DNA of 64,000 bases from Chitinophaga sp. MM2321. Lineage in GTDB: Bacteria; Bacteroidota; Bacteroidia; Chitinophagales; Chitinophagaceae. Of this stretch, positions 8,811 through 16,768 are shown piece after piece. Where the stretch lies: positions 434,001 to 498,000 of the forward strand of contig NZ_OZ035533.1 in the NCBI RefSeq assembly GCF_964033635.1, in the 5' to 3' direction. The notes beneath the pieces were generated by a model. It searched no databases. It was not told where the DNA came from and saw only the letters and a program-made list of their open reading frames with translations. A program made the position numbers and the translations under genes. Position 1 is the first letter of the stretch. Each line of letters starts with the position of its first letter.

Positions 8811-9569
8811 ATGCGACAATTACCCAATATTATTACCCTATGTAATCTTTTTTGTGGAGCACTGGCTATCATATGCGTGTTGTATGCGCCGGAGTTCCGG
8901 GCTGAGTTTAACGGTACCGACTATACGATTGTGAGTCCTGAACCGGTATACTGGGCATCTGCGCTGGTGGTGCTGGCCGCAGTTTTTGATTTTTTTGATG
9001 GCCTTGTGGCCCGGTTATTAAAAGTGCAGTCGCCTATGGGTAAGGAGCTGGACTCATTGGCTGATGTGGTGACCTTTGGCGTAGTACCCGGTATGATGCT
9101 GTATCGCCTGTTGCGCAGTGCTTATTTCCAGCAACCTGATGTGTTTGACGTGTCTATTGTAAACCTGGCGCCGGCTTTGCTGGTTCCGTGCTTTGCTGCA
9201 TACAGACTGGCAAAATTCAACCTGGATACCAGGCAAACGGTTAGTTTTATCGGGGTGCCTACTCCCGCAGTAGGCTTGCTGGTAGCGTCTTTCCCTTTAA
9301 TTGTGCTGTATAATCCTTATAACCTGGCGCATTGGTTACAGAATATATGGATGCTTTATGCCATCATTGCAGTACTCTGTTATCTCATGGTGGCGGAAAT
9401 ACCCATGATGAGCTTGAAGATTAAAGACAAGACACTGAAATCAAACTGGCCCAAGCTTTTGTTGATTGCCGTAACACTCGTCAGTATTCCTTTTCTGGGC
9501 TTTGCCACCGTACCATTTGTATTCATTTCTTATATAATATTATCATTAATCGCCCCGCCTAATTCGTAA
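8811..9569 (+). CDS. pssA: CDP-diacylglycerol--serine O-phosphatidyltransferase
   Basis: It makes phosphatidylserine, the precursor of phosphatidylethanolamine, in the inner membrane. The 252-residue protein has the full CDP-alcohol phosphotransferase signature D-x2-DG-x2-AR-x8-G-x3-D-x3-D (about residues 64-87) just after the first membrane segments. Several further hydrophobic helices follow. The start (M-R-Q-L-P-N-I) matches the usual short N-terminus. A decarboxylase (psd) is not in this window. Confidence 0.94.
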   Translation: MRQLPNIITLCNLFCGALAIICVLYAPEFRAEFNGTDYTIVSPEPVYWASALVVLAAVFDFFDGLVARLLKVQSPMGKELDSLADVVTFGVVPGMMLYRLLRSAYFQQPDVFDVSIVNLAPALLVPCFAAYRLAKFNLDTRQTVSFIGVPTPAVGLLVASFPLIVLYNPYNLAHWLQNIWMLYAIIAVLCYLMVAEIPMMSLKIKDKTLKSNWPKLLLIAVTLVSIPFLGFATVPFVFISYIILSLIAPPNS

Positions 9570-9585
9570 ATCGTAATTTTTGATG

Positions 9586-9593
9586 TAGGTTTG
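9586..9593 (+). promoter_or_regulatory. -7 box TAGGTTTG for purS
   Basis: A perfect TAnnTTTG, 19 bases before the purS ATG and directly downstream of the pssA stop. It indicates separate transcription of purS. Confidence 0.55.
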
Positions 9594-9612
9594 CGGCAAA
9601 ATTTTTAGCACA

Positions 9613-9858
9613 ATGACTTTTACTGCACATATCAATGTGATGCCACTGAAAGAATTATTGGACCCGCAAGGTAAAGCGGTGATGAGTGGTCTCAAAAACC
9701 TTGGCATGGGCCAGGTACAAGATGTACGGATTGGAAAACACATTACCCTGCAAATTGAAGCCGCCAGCAAGGAAGATGCGCAACAGATTGCTGAAAGCGC
9801 CTGTCAGAAGCTGTTGGCTAACCAGGTAATGGAATCTTTTGAAGTACAAATACAATAA
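9613..9858 (+). CDS. purS: phosphoribosylformylglycinamidine synthase subunit PurS
   Basis: A small subunit of the three-part FGAM synthase (PurS, PurQ, PurL) in purine synthesis. The 81-residue protein has the PurS pattern: HINVMPLKELLDPQG, then LKNLGM, VRIGKHITL, and a C-terminal ACQKLLANQVMESF helix and strand. Here it stands apart from purQ and purL. Its own promoter box precedes it and a palindrome begins 3 bases after the stop. Confidence 0.88.
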   Translation: MTFTAHINVMPLKELLDPQGKAVMSGLKNLGMGQVQDVRIGKHITLQIEAASKEDAQQIAESACQKLLANQVMESFEVQIQ

Positions 9859-9861
9859 TAA

Positions 9862-9973
9862 ATTTTGGAATTTTGGAATTTTGAGATTTTGTTTCAAATG
9901 GCCATCTTCCTTCCAAGGAGAATAACTATTAGAAACAGAATTCCAAAATTCCAAAATCAAAAAATTCCAAAAT
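9862..9973. repeat. family A palindrome reaching the rsmI start codon
   Basis: Left words: ATTTTGGA twice, ATTTTGAG, ATTTTGTT. Right words on the opposite strand: ATTTTGGA, ATTTTTTG, ATTTTGGA, ATTTTGGA, ATTCTGTT. The right arm has one more octamer than the left. The outermost right word (TCCAAAAT, 9966-9973) supplies the AT of the rsmI ATG at 9972. The tip is the TTTTGTTTC type. Confidence 0.85.
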
Positions 9974-10640
9974 GAAATTATATCTCATTCCTTCTCCCAT
10001 CGGCAATCTCGCCGATATGACCTACAGGGCTGTAAAAGTGCTGGAGGAAGCGGACCTGATCCTGGCGGAAGATACCCGTACATCGAGTGTACTCTTACGG
10101 CATTATCAGATCAATAAACCAGTTACGCCCTATCATCAGCATAACGAACATAAAATAGTACAGCACCTGCTGGAGCAGCTGCAGGGTGGCAAAAGCATGG
10201 CTATGCTCACAGACGCCGGTACCCCCGGTGTTTCTGATCCTGGTTTTTTACTGGTGCGTGAATGCGTTCGTGCGGGCGTACCCGTGGAATGTCTGCCTGG
10301 CGCCACCGCATTTGTACCCGCATTGGTGAACAGCGGCATTCCCCTGAACCGCTTTATCTTTGAAGGCTTCCTACCCCTTAAAAAAGGCCGCCACACACTT
10401 TTTACACAACTGTCAACAGAAGAACGTACCATCGTTTTTTACGAATCCCCCATGCGGCTGGTGAAAACACTGGCAGACCTCATCCAGTATTTCGGTGCAG
10501 ACCGCCCCTGTTCCGTGAGCCGTGAACTCACCAAAATGTTTGAAGAAAATAAACGCGGTACTTTACAGGAGGTCCACGACTATTTCAAAGAAAAAGGCGT
10601 GAAAGGCGAAATCGTTGTAGTCGTGCAGGGTGCAGCCTGA
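9972..10640 (+). CDS. rsmI: 16S rRNA (cytidine1402-2'-O)-methyltransferase
   Basis: RsmI methylates the ribose of C1402 at the ribosomal P site. The 222-residue protein starts LYLIPSPIGNLADMT, then LAEDTR, LTDAGTPGVSDPG and FVPALVNSG, all typical of the tetrapyrrole-methylase fold of this family. The tail KGEIVVVVQG is also typical; the extra C-terminal domain of the E. coli enzyme is absent. The ATG overlaps the end of a palindrome, so any leader would consist of palindrome sequence. Confidence 0.94.
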   Translation: MKLYLIPSPIGNLADMTYRAVKVLEEADLILAEDTRTSSVLLRHYQINKPVTPYHQHNEHKIVQHLLEQLQGGKSMAMLTDAGTPGVSDPGFLLVRECVRAGVPVECLPGATAFVPALVNSGIPLNRFIFEGFLPLKKGRHTLFTQLSTEERTIVFYESPMRLVKTLADLIQYFGADRPCSVSRELTKMFEENKRGTLQEVHDYFKEKGVKGEIVVVVQGAA

Positions 10641-10675
10641 TATTTCCCCACATCCACCACTAAAAGTTAAAAGCT

Positions 10676-10683
10676 TAATTTAG
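10676..10683 (+). promoter_or_regulatory. -7-like box TAATTTAG before the M1 peptidase
   Basis: One base off TAnnTTTG, 27 bases before the ATG at 10711. Confidence 0.4.
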
Positions 10684-10710
10684 CACCCTGAATCAAATTT
10701 TTTTACGGAA

Positions 10711-12591
10711 ATGAAGTATTGGGTACTAGGAAGCTGTTTCGCTATTACTATGCTGGCGGGCAGTTGGTTACAGCTACAGGCACAGTCAGATCGCTGGCAA
10801 CAAAGTGTAAAATATACCATGAATGTGGCAGTGGATGCACCTGCCAATAAATTCAGCGGTCAACAACATCTTGAATATTATAATAACTCCCCCGATACAC
10901 TCAAAAAAGTATTTTATCACCTGTACTGGAACGCCTTTCAGCCTAACAGCATGATGGATGTGCGCAGCAGGGAACTGGGGAAAATATTACTGGGGAAAGA
11001 TAAAGGTGGAAACGACCGCTATGACTGGGATAGCCGTGTACGTGACAGGATCTCCCAACTGGGGCCTGATGAAATAGGCTACCAGAAAGTGCTTTCACTG
11101 AAACGCGATGGTAAACCGCAAAAGTATAAAGTAGTGGAAACCATCCTGGAAGTATCGCTGGATAAACCGATCCTGCCGCATACAAAAGCCGTATTTGATA
11201 TGGACTTTGAAGCCCAGGTACCTGTGCAGATCCGCCGCAGTGGCCGAAGTAACGCCGAGGGGGTTGACTTCTCCATGGCGCAGTGGTATCCTAAAATGTG
11301 TGAATATGACTACGAAGGCTGGCATCCTACTCCTTACATCGCCCGTGAATTTTATGGTGTATGGGGCGATTATGATGTAAAGATCACCATCGATAAAAAA
11401 TATATTCTTGGCGGAACCGGCTACCTGCAAAACCCTAACCAGATCGGTTATGGCTATGAAACACCCGGTACAAAAGTAAACAGGCCCGCAGGCAAAACAC
11501 TCACCTGGCATTTCATCGCGCCAAAAGTACACGATTTCATGTGGGCGGCTGATCCGGACTATAAACACATTACACAGCAGGTGGATGGTTTTACGGCGCA
11601 TTTCCTGTATCTCGAAAATGATACCACCCGCGAAACATGGCCTAAGCTGGCTAAAATGATCCCTGCTGCTTACGATTATATCAAAGTGCATTACGGCGCC
11701 TATCCTTACAAACAGTACTCCTTTATTCAGGGCGGAGATGGTGGCATGGAATATCCGATGGCCACACTTATTGTTGGTAACGGCTCTATGAGCGGCTTAT
11801 ACAGTGTAGCTATCCACGAATGGATGCACAGCTGGTACCAGGGAGTGCTGGCTACCAATGAAAGCCTGTATCCCTGGATGGATGAAGGTTTTACCACCTT
11901 CGGACAGAATAATATCATTCACTATACCACCGATTCACTAAATGTGAAGAGTCCACATGCCAGCTCTTACGCAGGATATTTTGCATTGGTAAATAGTCCG
12001 TTTGAAGAACCGGCTTCTACGCATGCCGATCATTACAATACCAACTACGGATATAGTCTTACTGCTTATTCCAAAGGCGCCGTTTTCCTGGAGCAACTCG
12101 GTTATGTAATCGGGGCTGATAACCGTGATAGTGGCCTGATACGCTACTACAATGAATGGCGTTTCAAACATCCGAATATGAATGATTTTATTCGCGTGAT
12201 GGAGAAAGAAAGCGGTATTCAACTGGACTGGTACAAACAATATTTTATCAATTCCACCAAACATGTGGATTATGGTATCGACAGTGTATATGAAAAGGAT
12301 AATAAAACAATTGTGCGCCTGCGCCGTATTGGTTTGATGCCGATGCCGGTCGACTTCATGATCACTGATACCAAGGGAAATAAAGTGCTGCACTACATCC
12401 CGTTGTCGATCATGTTCGGAGAAAAACCAAATGAGTATCGGGCCATAAAACGTATAGTCGATACCGGTTGGTACTGGACAAATCCCACATACGAAGTTGA
12501 AGTGAATATGCCATTATCTGATATTAAAGAGATGGAAATAGACCCAAGCCAGCGGCTGGCGGATGTGGACAGAAGCAATAACAAACGCTAG
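10711..12591 (+). CDS. M1 family metallopeptidase, exported
   Basis: A zinc aminopeptidase-type enzyme of 626 residues with a signal peptide (about 1-25, ending LQLQAQ). The catalytic zinc site HEWMH plus the downstream Glu in MDEGFTTF is intact. The GGMEYPM stretch takes the place of the GAMEN substrate motif. The N-terminal beta saddle is recognisable (about 30-250). Being exported it should trim peptides outside the cytoplasm. It is followed by a shared terminator with the convergent patatin gene. Confidence 0.9.
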   Translation: MKYWVLGSCFAITMLAGSWLQLQAQSDRWQQSVKYTMNVAVDAPANKFSGQQHLEYYNNSPDTLKKVFYHLYWNAFQPNSMMDVRSRELGKILLGKDKGGNDRYDWDSRVRDRISQLGPDEIGYQKVLSLKRDGKPQKYKVVETILEVSLDKPILPHTKAVFDMDFEAQVPVQIRRSGRSNAEGVDFSMAQWYPKMCEYDYEGWHPTPYIAREFYGVWGDYDVKITIDKKYILGGTGYLQNPNQIGYGYETPGTKVNRPAGKTLTWHFIAPKVHDFMWAADPDYKHITQQVDGFTAHFLYLENDTTRETWPKLAKMIPAAYDYIKVHYGAYPYKQYSFIQGGDGGMEYPMATLIVGNGSMSGLYSVAIHEWMHSWYQGVLATNESLYPWMDEGFTTFGQNNIIHYTTDSLNVKSPHASSYAGYFALVNSPFEEPASTHADHYNTNYGYSLTAYSKGAVFLEQLGYVIGADNRDSGLIRYYNEWRFKHPNMNDFIRVMEKESGIQLDWYKQYFINSTKHVDYGIDSVYEKDNKTIVRLRRIGLMPMPVDFMITDTKGNKVLHYIPLSIMFGEKPNEYRAIKRIVDTGWYWTNPTYEVEVNMPLSDIKEMEIDPSQRLADVDRSNNKR

Positions 12592-12607
12592 TTTTCATCG
12601 TTTTATG

Positions 12608-12650
12608 TAATAATCCGGGTGGTGTTTCAAAAAAGCCATCCGGATTATTA
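12608..12650. terminator. bidirectional terminator between M1 peptidase and patatin genes
   Basis: An 11-base arm (12608-12618) starting TAATAATCCGG pairs with its complement at 12640-12650, and inner bases extend the stem. T-rich sequence follows on both strands. It separates convergent genes. Confidence 0.75.
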
Positions 12651-12665
12651 TTTTGATCGCGTCAG

Positions 12666-13655
12666 TTATAATTTGATCTGTAAGCCGGCTTCAACCATCG
12701 CTTTCATATTTCGCGGATTAAATTCCATTCCCCCCATAGTACTACCCAGCGGCCTCTCCGGCCGGATGACGTGAATATTAAGGTTCACTTTTCCTTTGAA
12801 AGGATTTGCATCGGGGGTTTCAAAGTATTGATCTATATCTGCAGGAGAAATACCGGCAGCTTTCATATTATCTTTTACCGCATCGAGGTAATGCAGGGCC
12901 TTGTTGTATAACTGTGGAATCCGGATATCGTGCAGGGCAATATCGCTGGTGGCCCAGTCTGTGGTTCTTTCCAGGGAATCTATTACACGCTTGAATAAAA
13001 AGTTATTGGCTTCGGGTATTTCGGGGGTGAGTAATACCACATAAATATCGGTGGCGCCATTGTCAATAGCCAGTTGTATTGGAGTATAGGAGGGGCCTCC
13101 GCCATCCATGAACTGTAGCGGTTCAGTTGATGCGGCGGTTACCTCAACGGGCGACATAAATACCGGTTGACTGAAAGACGCTGCCACTGCTTCCCGCAAA
13201 GCGGATGTACCGGATAGTTGCACTACATCATAGTCTTTATCCGGCGTAACTGTTTGCTTGTTGGAAAAAAAAGTGGTGCGTTTTGTTTGAAGGCATCTCC
13301 CTGCTATGAAAACCGCTTTATCTGTTTCCATAAACGATTTAAAGCGGGCTTCCGTAATGATGGAGTTGATTTTATGTTTGAGCGGGGTGGTGTTATAGAG
13401 GGAGTTATTGTTGGTAAATCTTTGAATAGGATTTCCTGTGTTGATGATATCGGCTGTGTTGAGCGAGGTGTAAAATTTTTCCAGCAGGTCTGTTTCCTTC
13501 AATGCATTCAGGAGTACAATTAATGAACCGGTGCCGGTGCCAACGAGCATATCAAATTGTATATCGGGCCGTTTTTCATGCAGATATTTAAGTACGCCAA
13601 CGGTGAAGGCACTACGGACTCCGCCACCGCTGATCAATAAAGCAGTTTTAGACAT
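12666..13655 (-). CDS. patatin-like protein lacking the nucleophilic serine
   Basis: The fold is that of patatin phospholipases: ISGGGVRSAF (oxyanion glycine loop) at the N-terminus and an Asp-Gly-Gly (FMDGGG) for the dyad aspartate. The nucleophile elbow, normally GxSxG, reads V-G-T-G-T-G-S here. The middle residue is a glycine codon (GGC, 13533-13535, minus strand), so the catalytic Ser is missing. The gene is otherwise a full 329 residues with no frameshift. No signal peptide is visible. It may be a non-catalytic lipid-binding relative, or the adjacent Ser might act; activity is doubtful. Confidence 0.82.
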   Translation of the reverse strand: MSKTALLISGGGVRSAFTVGVLKYLHEKRPDIQFDMLVGTGTGSLIVLLNALKETDLLEKFYTSLNTADIINTGNPIQRFTNNNSLYNTTPLKHKINSIITEARFKSFMETDKAVFIAGRCLQTKRTTFFSNKQTVTPDKDYDVVQLSGTSALREAVAASFSQPVFMSPVEVTAASTEPLQFMDGGGPSYTPIQLAIDNGATDIYVVLLTPEIPEANNFLFKRVIDSLERTTDWATSDIALHDIRIPQLYNKALHYLDAVKDNMKAAGISPADIDQYFETPDANPFKGKVNLNIHVIRPERPLGSTMGGMEFNPRNMKAMVEAGLQIKL

Positions 13656-13752
13656 GACAATCGTTTAGGGGTGTTTATAAAGATGTATTGCCGGGTTGGT
13701 GAAAGATGAGGTGCCGGCAATATCTTCCCTACAATTTACAAAATCCGGTGAT

Positions 13753-13792
13753 AAAAAAAACGGATCAAAACTGGTTATAGTCCTGATCCGTT
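13753..13792 (-). terminator. terminator after the DinB-like gene
   Basis: On the minus strand AACGGATCA pairs with TGATCCGTT and is followed by eight T residues. It lies 20-60 bases downstream of the DinB-like stop. Confidence 0.8.
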
Positions 13793-13810
13793 ATCAATGA
13801 TATAATTATG

Positions 13811-14377
13811 CTAGAAAATAAGTTGTTGTAATTGATTTTCCCATGTATGGCTTTGCAGTTCATGGTCTTTCAGACGCTGCAAATGGTGCTGGTTGTGATA
13901 GGCCGTAAAATAAAGCATTTCCCGGATGGTGATTTTGCCCAGCAACGGATGCGGTAAGCGATATTTATCCAGCTCATTTTCAGACCAGCTCAAGAGGCAT
14001 TTCTCTAATTTATTTTTTTGTTTGATGAAGTCCTGTACTAATACGGGGCGTTGTGGGAGATATACCACACCCGGCTGATATGCTTTGGTGGATTTAGCTC
14101 CTTTTGCCAGTAATAGCTGGTATTGGGTTACCACTGCTTCGTATGGGCGTGAGGGTTGCTTTGCGGCACCGAAGTAGTGCAGCATGAACCGGGGATAGCT
14201 CATAGCAGTGCTAACGGGCCTGGCAGCTTTTATAAGATGGTGAAGTTGCTGTCCTGCTGACCATTTCCCATATGGCGACGCTGTAAAGCGGTGATCCGGT
14301 AGTGTACGGATGAAATCAACAAAATTATCGAAACTCTTATTCAACAAAGATTGGATCTCGTGCTGGTTCAGGTACAT
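13811..14377 (-). CDS. DinB-family protein
   Basis: A 188-residue protein of the DinB/YfiT-like four-helix fold. It has the spaced metal-type histidines of that family: GQQLHHLIKA (about residue 44) and AYHNQHHLQRL near the C-terminus. Families of this fold include thiol transferases and damage-induced proteins of unknown substrate, so no reaction is assigned. The open frame continues 11 codons upstream to 14410, but M-Y-L-N-Q-H-E at 14377 is the more natural start. It has its own terminator. Confidence 0.75.
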   Translation of the reverse strand: MYLNQHEIQSLLNKSFDNFVDFIRTLPDHRFTASPYGKWSAGQQLHHLIKAARPVSTAMSYPRFMLHYFGAAKQPSRPYEAVVTQYQLLLAKGAKSTKAYQPGVVYLPQRPVLVQDFIKQKNKLEKCLLSWSENELDKYRLPHPLLGKITIREMLYFTAYHNQHHLQRLKDHELQSHTWENQLQQLIF

Positions 14378-14574
14378 AGGAGTATGATTTAAAGGGTGCA
14401 GAAAACACAAAACCTCGCGCTTTAATAATCAATATACCCGGGCCATTGCATTCGTACTGAAGTTACGTATGATTTGCGACGTTTCCAATAAAAAAAGATA
14501 TATCGAAAAAAAATATATATAAATTATAGTGAAAAATGATCGGGTCAGGTCATTTATGCTGGATTTTTTTGAAA

Positions 14575-14784
14575 TTATTCCAGCACTTCACATAAAAAGC
14601 CTTGTGTTCTGACGAAATTAATAATAGTATTTTCTTCTACATTCAGATCCGCAATGCGTAAAACCCTGTCACAATCTTCAAGATCTACATGGCAGGTGCC
14701 TACCTCAAAATTGGTTTCAATCGCATGGATCATCTGTTGCCGTTCCTGTTGGCTGATTATATTGGTTTTGAAGATACCTATCAT
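14575..14784 (-). CDS. small HMA-like fold protein without metal cysteines
   Basis: A 69-residue protein with a beta-alpha-beta-beta-alpha-beta pattern like heavy-metal-associated domains: IFKTNI, a helix, HVDLEDCDRVLRI, a helix, then GFLCEVLE. The CxxC metal site is missing; only isolated cysteines remain. It is the last gene of a three-gene operon led by a sigma factor, 12 bases after the preceding stop. Function is unknown. Confidence 0.7.
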   Translation of the reverse strand: MIGIFKTNIISQQERQQMIHAIETNFEVGTCHVDLEDCDRVLRIADLNVEENTIINFVRTQGFLCEVLE

Positions 14785-14796
14785 GGCAGGATAGTT

Positions 14797-15225
14797 TTAA
14801 AGTGAATCTTTTTCTTTTTCAGGCGCATTTTTGTGCGTTTCGTCCTGTTCATCAAAAGGATCTGCATGGTTGTTCCATCTGTTGAACCTGCCGGGACCAC
14901 AATGATTCCTCAGGTGTTCTTTCATCCTTTCACGCTGTTCGGGCGACATATTGGCCATGCGTTCCTTGATCTTTTCTTTCCACTGTCCGCGCTGTCCCCA
15001 GGGGCCAAAACCGCGTTGATGGTTATGCCAGCCAAAAAGCAGTTTGCCGAGCAACAACAGTCCTAATGCCTGCCAGTAAGTGATCACCGGGCCATGGAAA
15101 ATTTCAGGGATCAGCCAGTTCCACAGCAGCATGGTGACGAAGATGACCAGGGCAAAAAATGCCAGGCCCATGAAAGCGAACCCGATTTTTTTAAGCACCC
15201 TTTTACTATCTCTTTGATGTCTCAT
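14797..15225 (-). CDS. two-TM membrane protein with Spy-like SPEQRERM helix
   Basis: A 142-residue inner-membrane protein. Two hydrophobic segments (about 12-34 and 47-63) are followed by a His/Gly/Trp-rich linker and a charged helix, MSPEQRERMKEHLRNHCG, reminiscent of the LTxxQ helices of Spy/CpxP proteins. The tail is acidic and polar. It lies 20 bases downstream of the sigma factor gene and may sense or modulate the same stress. I do not recognise the family by name. Confidence 0.7.
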   Translation of the reverse strand: MRHQRDSKRVLKKIGFAFMGLAFFALVIFVTMLLWNWLIPEIFHGPVITYWQALGLLLLGKLLFGWHNHQRGFGPWGQRGQWKEKIKERMANMSPEQRERMKEHLRNHCGPGRFNRWNNHADPFDEQDETHKNAPEKEKDSL

Positions 15226-15245
15226 ATCTTAATATTTTAATTTTC

Positions 15246-15803
15246 TCAGTTATCTAAAAGTTCGCGGTAAAGTTCTGCCAACCGTTCGCGCAAATACAAT
15301 ACTGCATACCGTTTGCGCGAGAGCAGGGTATTTACACTGACCCCTGTTTCTTCGCTCATCTCTTTAAAAGATCTTCCTTCCAGTTCATGTTGTAAAAATA
15401 CCTGCCGTTGTTCTGCCGGTAAATCATCTACTGCCTGCATGATGGCTTCAGACATGATTTTGCGCACCATGGGCGTATCAGCCTGTAAGGCGTCATCAGA
15501 AAGGATTTCGGGCAAAAAAAGCACTTCTTCGCCTTCTATTTCGCGGATGTAATCAGTGAAAGGTGTTTCCTTTTTCTTGCGGAACCAGTCGGTGATCCGG
15601 TTGCGGGTTACGGCAAACAGCCAGCCGGTGATAGAATCTATCTGACTGCCCAGCCGCAGGTATTCTGTAAACTGATACAGTACATCCTGTAAAATATCCT
15701 CTGCATCCGATGCATTATTTACCCGCTGCCTGATAAAGTGCAGTAAACGCTTACGTTCTTGCTTTACGGTTGCCTGTATGCGCTCGTTTTGCTCTTGGGC
15801 CAT
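15246..15803 (-). CDS. ECF-type RNA polymerase sigma factor
   Basis: An extracytoplasmic-function sigma factor. Region 2 is visible (about residues 15-75: NNASDAEDILQDVLYQF, then ITGWLFAVTRNRITDWFRKKK). Region 4 is at the C-terminus (LPAEQRQVFLQHELEG, then VNTLLSRKRYAVLYLRERL). The frame opens 10 codons earlier (15833), but M-A-Q-E-Q at 15803 is a likely start. It heads an operon with two small genes that may carry its regulator, since no classical anti-sigma factor is adjacent. Confidence 0.9.
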   Translation of the reverse strand: MAQEQNERIQATVKQERKRLLHFIRQRVNNASDAEDILQDVLYQFTEYLRLGSQIDSITGWLFAVTRNRITDWFRKKKETPFTDYIREIEGEEVLFLPEILSDDALQADTPMVRKIMSEAIMQAVDDLPAEQRQVFLQHELEGRSFKEMSEETGVSVNTLLSRKRYAVLYLRERLAELYRELLDN

Positions 15804-15927
15804 AATGCTGTTTGTGAGGAGCAACTGTTTCATCGTAATAAGGATGACGAAACAGGGATGCGGATATTTTATTTTTTTAAAAAAATATCTGGAGAGATCC
15901 TAAAACACCGGGAGAAGGGTTGTCAGC

Positions 15928-16557
15928 TCAGCTTTTGGCCATTACAATATATTTTTCTTTAAAGCTTTCTTCCGGGAAGATGTCGTAGATGTCCAGCAGT
16001 TTTGGCTTTACGCCACTATCGGAGATTTCCTGGGCGAGGTCGCCACCTTTCAGGCAGATCAGCCCCTTTTCGAATTTTTTGCCGGGTACAACAGATTTCT
16101 TCAGTACCGGCTTACTCCAGCGCCATAAATCGCCCAAAGGCGCCACTGCACGGGATACCACGATATCGAATTTACGGTTTTTGATCTCTTCCACGCGGCT
16201 GTGTGCAGTGGTCACGTTCTTTAATTGCAACGCTTCTGCCACGCCCTGCACTACTTTTATTTTTTTACCGATAGAATCTACGAGATGGAATTGTACTTCA
16301 GGAAAGAAAATGGCGAGTGGAATGCCGGGAAACCCACCACCGGTACCCAGGTCCAGTATCTGGGTGCCTGCCTGGAAATCGGCTATGGCAGCTATACTGA
16401 GCGAGTGTAAAACGTGTTTTTCATATAATGCCTCAATATCTTTGCGGGATATAACATTGATCTTTTCGTTCCACTCCTGGTATAAGTCCTTTAATGCCGT
16501 GAATTGTGCCAGCTGTACATCAGAGAAGTCGCTGAAATACTTTAAAATAATTTCCAT
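15928..16557 (-). CDS. rsmG: 16S rRNA (guanine527-N7)-methyltransferase
   Basis: RsmG/GidB methylates G527 of 16S rRNA. The 209-residue protein shows LDLGTGGGFPGIPLA (SAM motif I), the FHLVDSIGKKI acidic loop, and the family's VVSRAVAPL segment. N-terminal KINVISRKD matches the family. A TATTTTTG box lies only four bases before the ATG, suggesting a leaderless transcript. The nearest upstream element is a family B palindrome. Confidence 0.95.
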   Translation of the reverse strand: MEIILKYFSDFSDVQLAQFTALKDLYQEWNEKINVISRKDIEALYEKHVLHSLSIAAIADFQAGTQILDLGTGGGFPGIPLAIFFPEVQFHLVDSIGKKIKVVQGVAEALQLKNVTTAHSRVEEIKNRKFDIVVSRAVAPLGDLWRWSKPVLKKSVVPGKKFEKGLICLKGGDLAQEISDSGVKPKLLDIYDIFPEESFKEKYIVMAKS

Positions 16558-16561
16558 GGCG

Positions 16562-16569
16562 CAAAAATA
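16562..16569 (-). promoter_or_regulatory. -7 box TATTTTTG for rsmG
   Basis: A perfect TAnnTTTG on the minus strand, four bases from the ATG at 16557. Transcription would begin at or next to the start codon. Confidence 0.6.
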
Positions 16570-16579
16570 ACCAAGATTA

Positions 16580-16765
16580 ACCAGGATTAAAGGATTAATA
16601 AGATTTACCGGATGGGTGTTTTGTTGTCTGATTAAAAATTTATTTCATTATTAAGAAAGAAGAAGTCCTGCTTTGTTACGGCAGGACTTCTTTCTATAAA
16701 ATCTTTAAAAAAATCAAACAACAAAACACCCATCCGGTAAATCTTATTAATCCTTTAATCCTGGT
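16580..16765. repeat. family B palindrome with a nested hairpin (rsmG / glycosyltransferase gap)
   Basis: Arms of about 54 bases (16580-16633 and 16712-16765) are reverse complements, beginning ACCAGG and ending near GTTGTCTGATT. Words: ATTAAAGG, ATTAATAAG, ATTTACCGG, then ATGGGTG. The centre carries a second, independent hairpin with a 10-bp GC-rich stem (16662-16671 with 16681-16690). The right end is 3 bases from the glycosyltransferase stop, so it lies at that gene's 3' end. Confidence 0.9.
16661..16691. terminator. nested hairpin, possible terminator of the glycosyltransferase gene
   Basis: AGAAGTCCTGC pairs with GCAGGACTTCT around a nine-base loop, with A/T-rich flanks on both sides. 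It is placed in the loop of the larger palindrome. Confidence 0.55.
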
Positions 16766-16768
16766 CAG

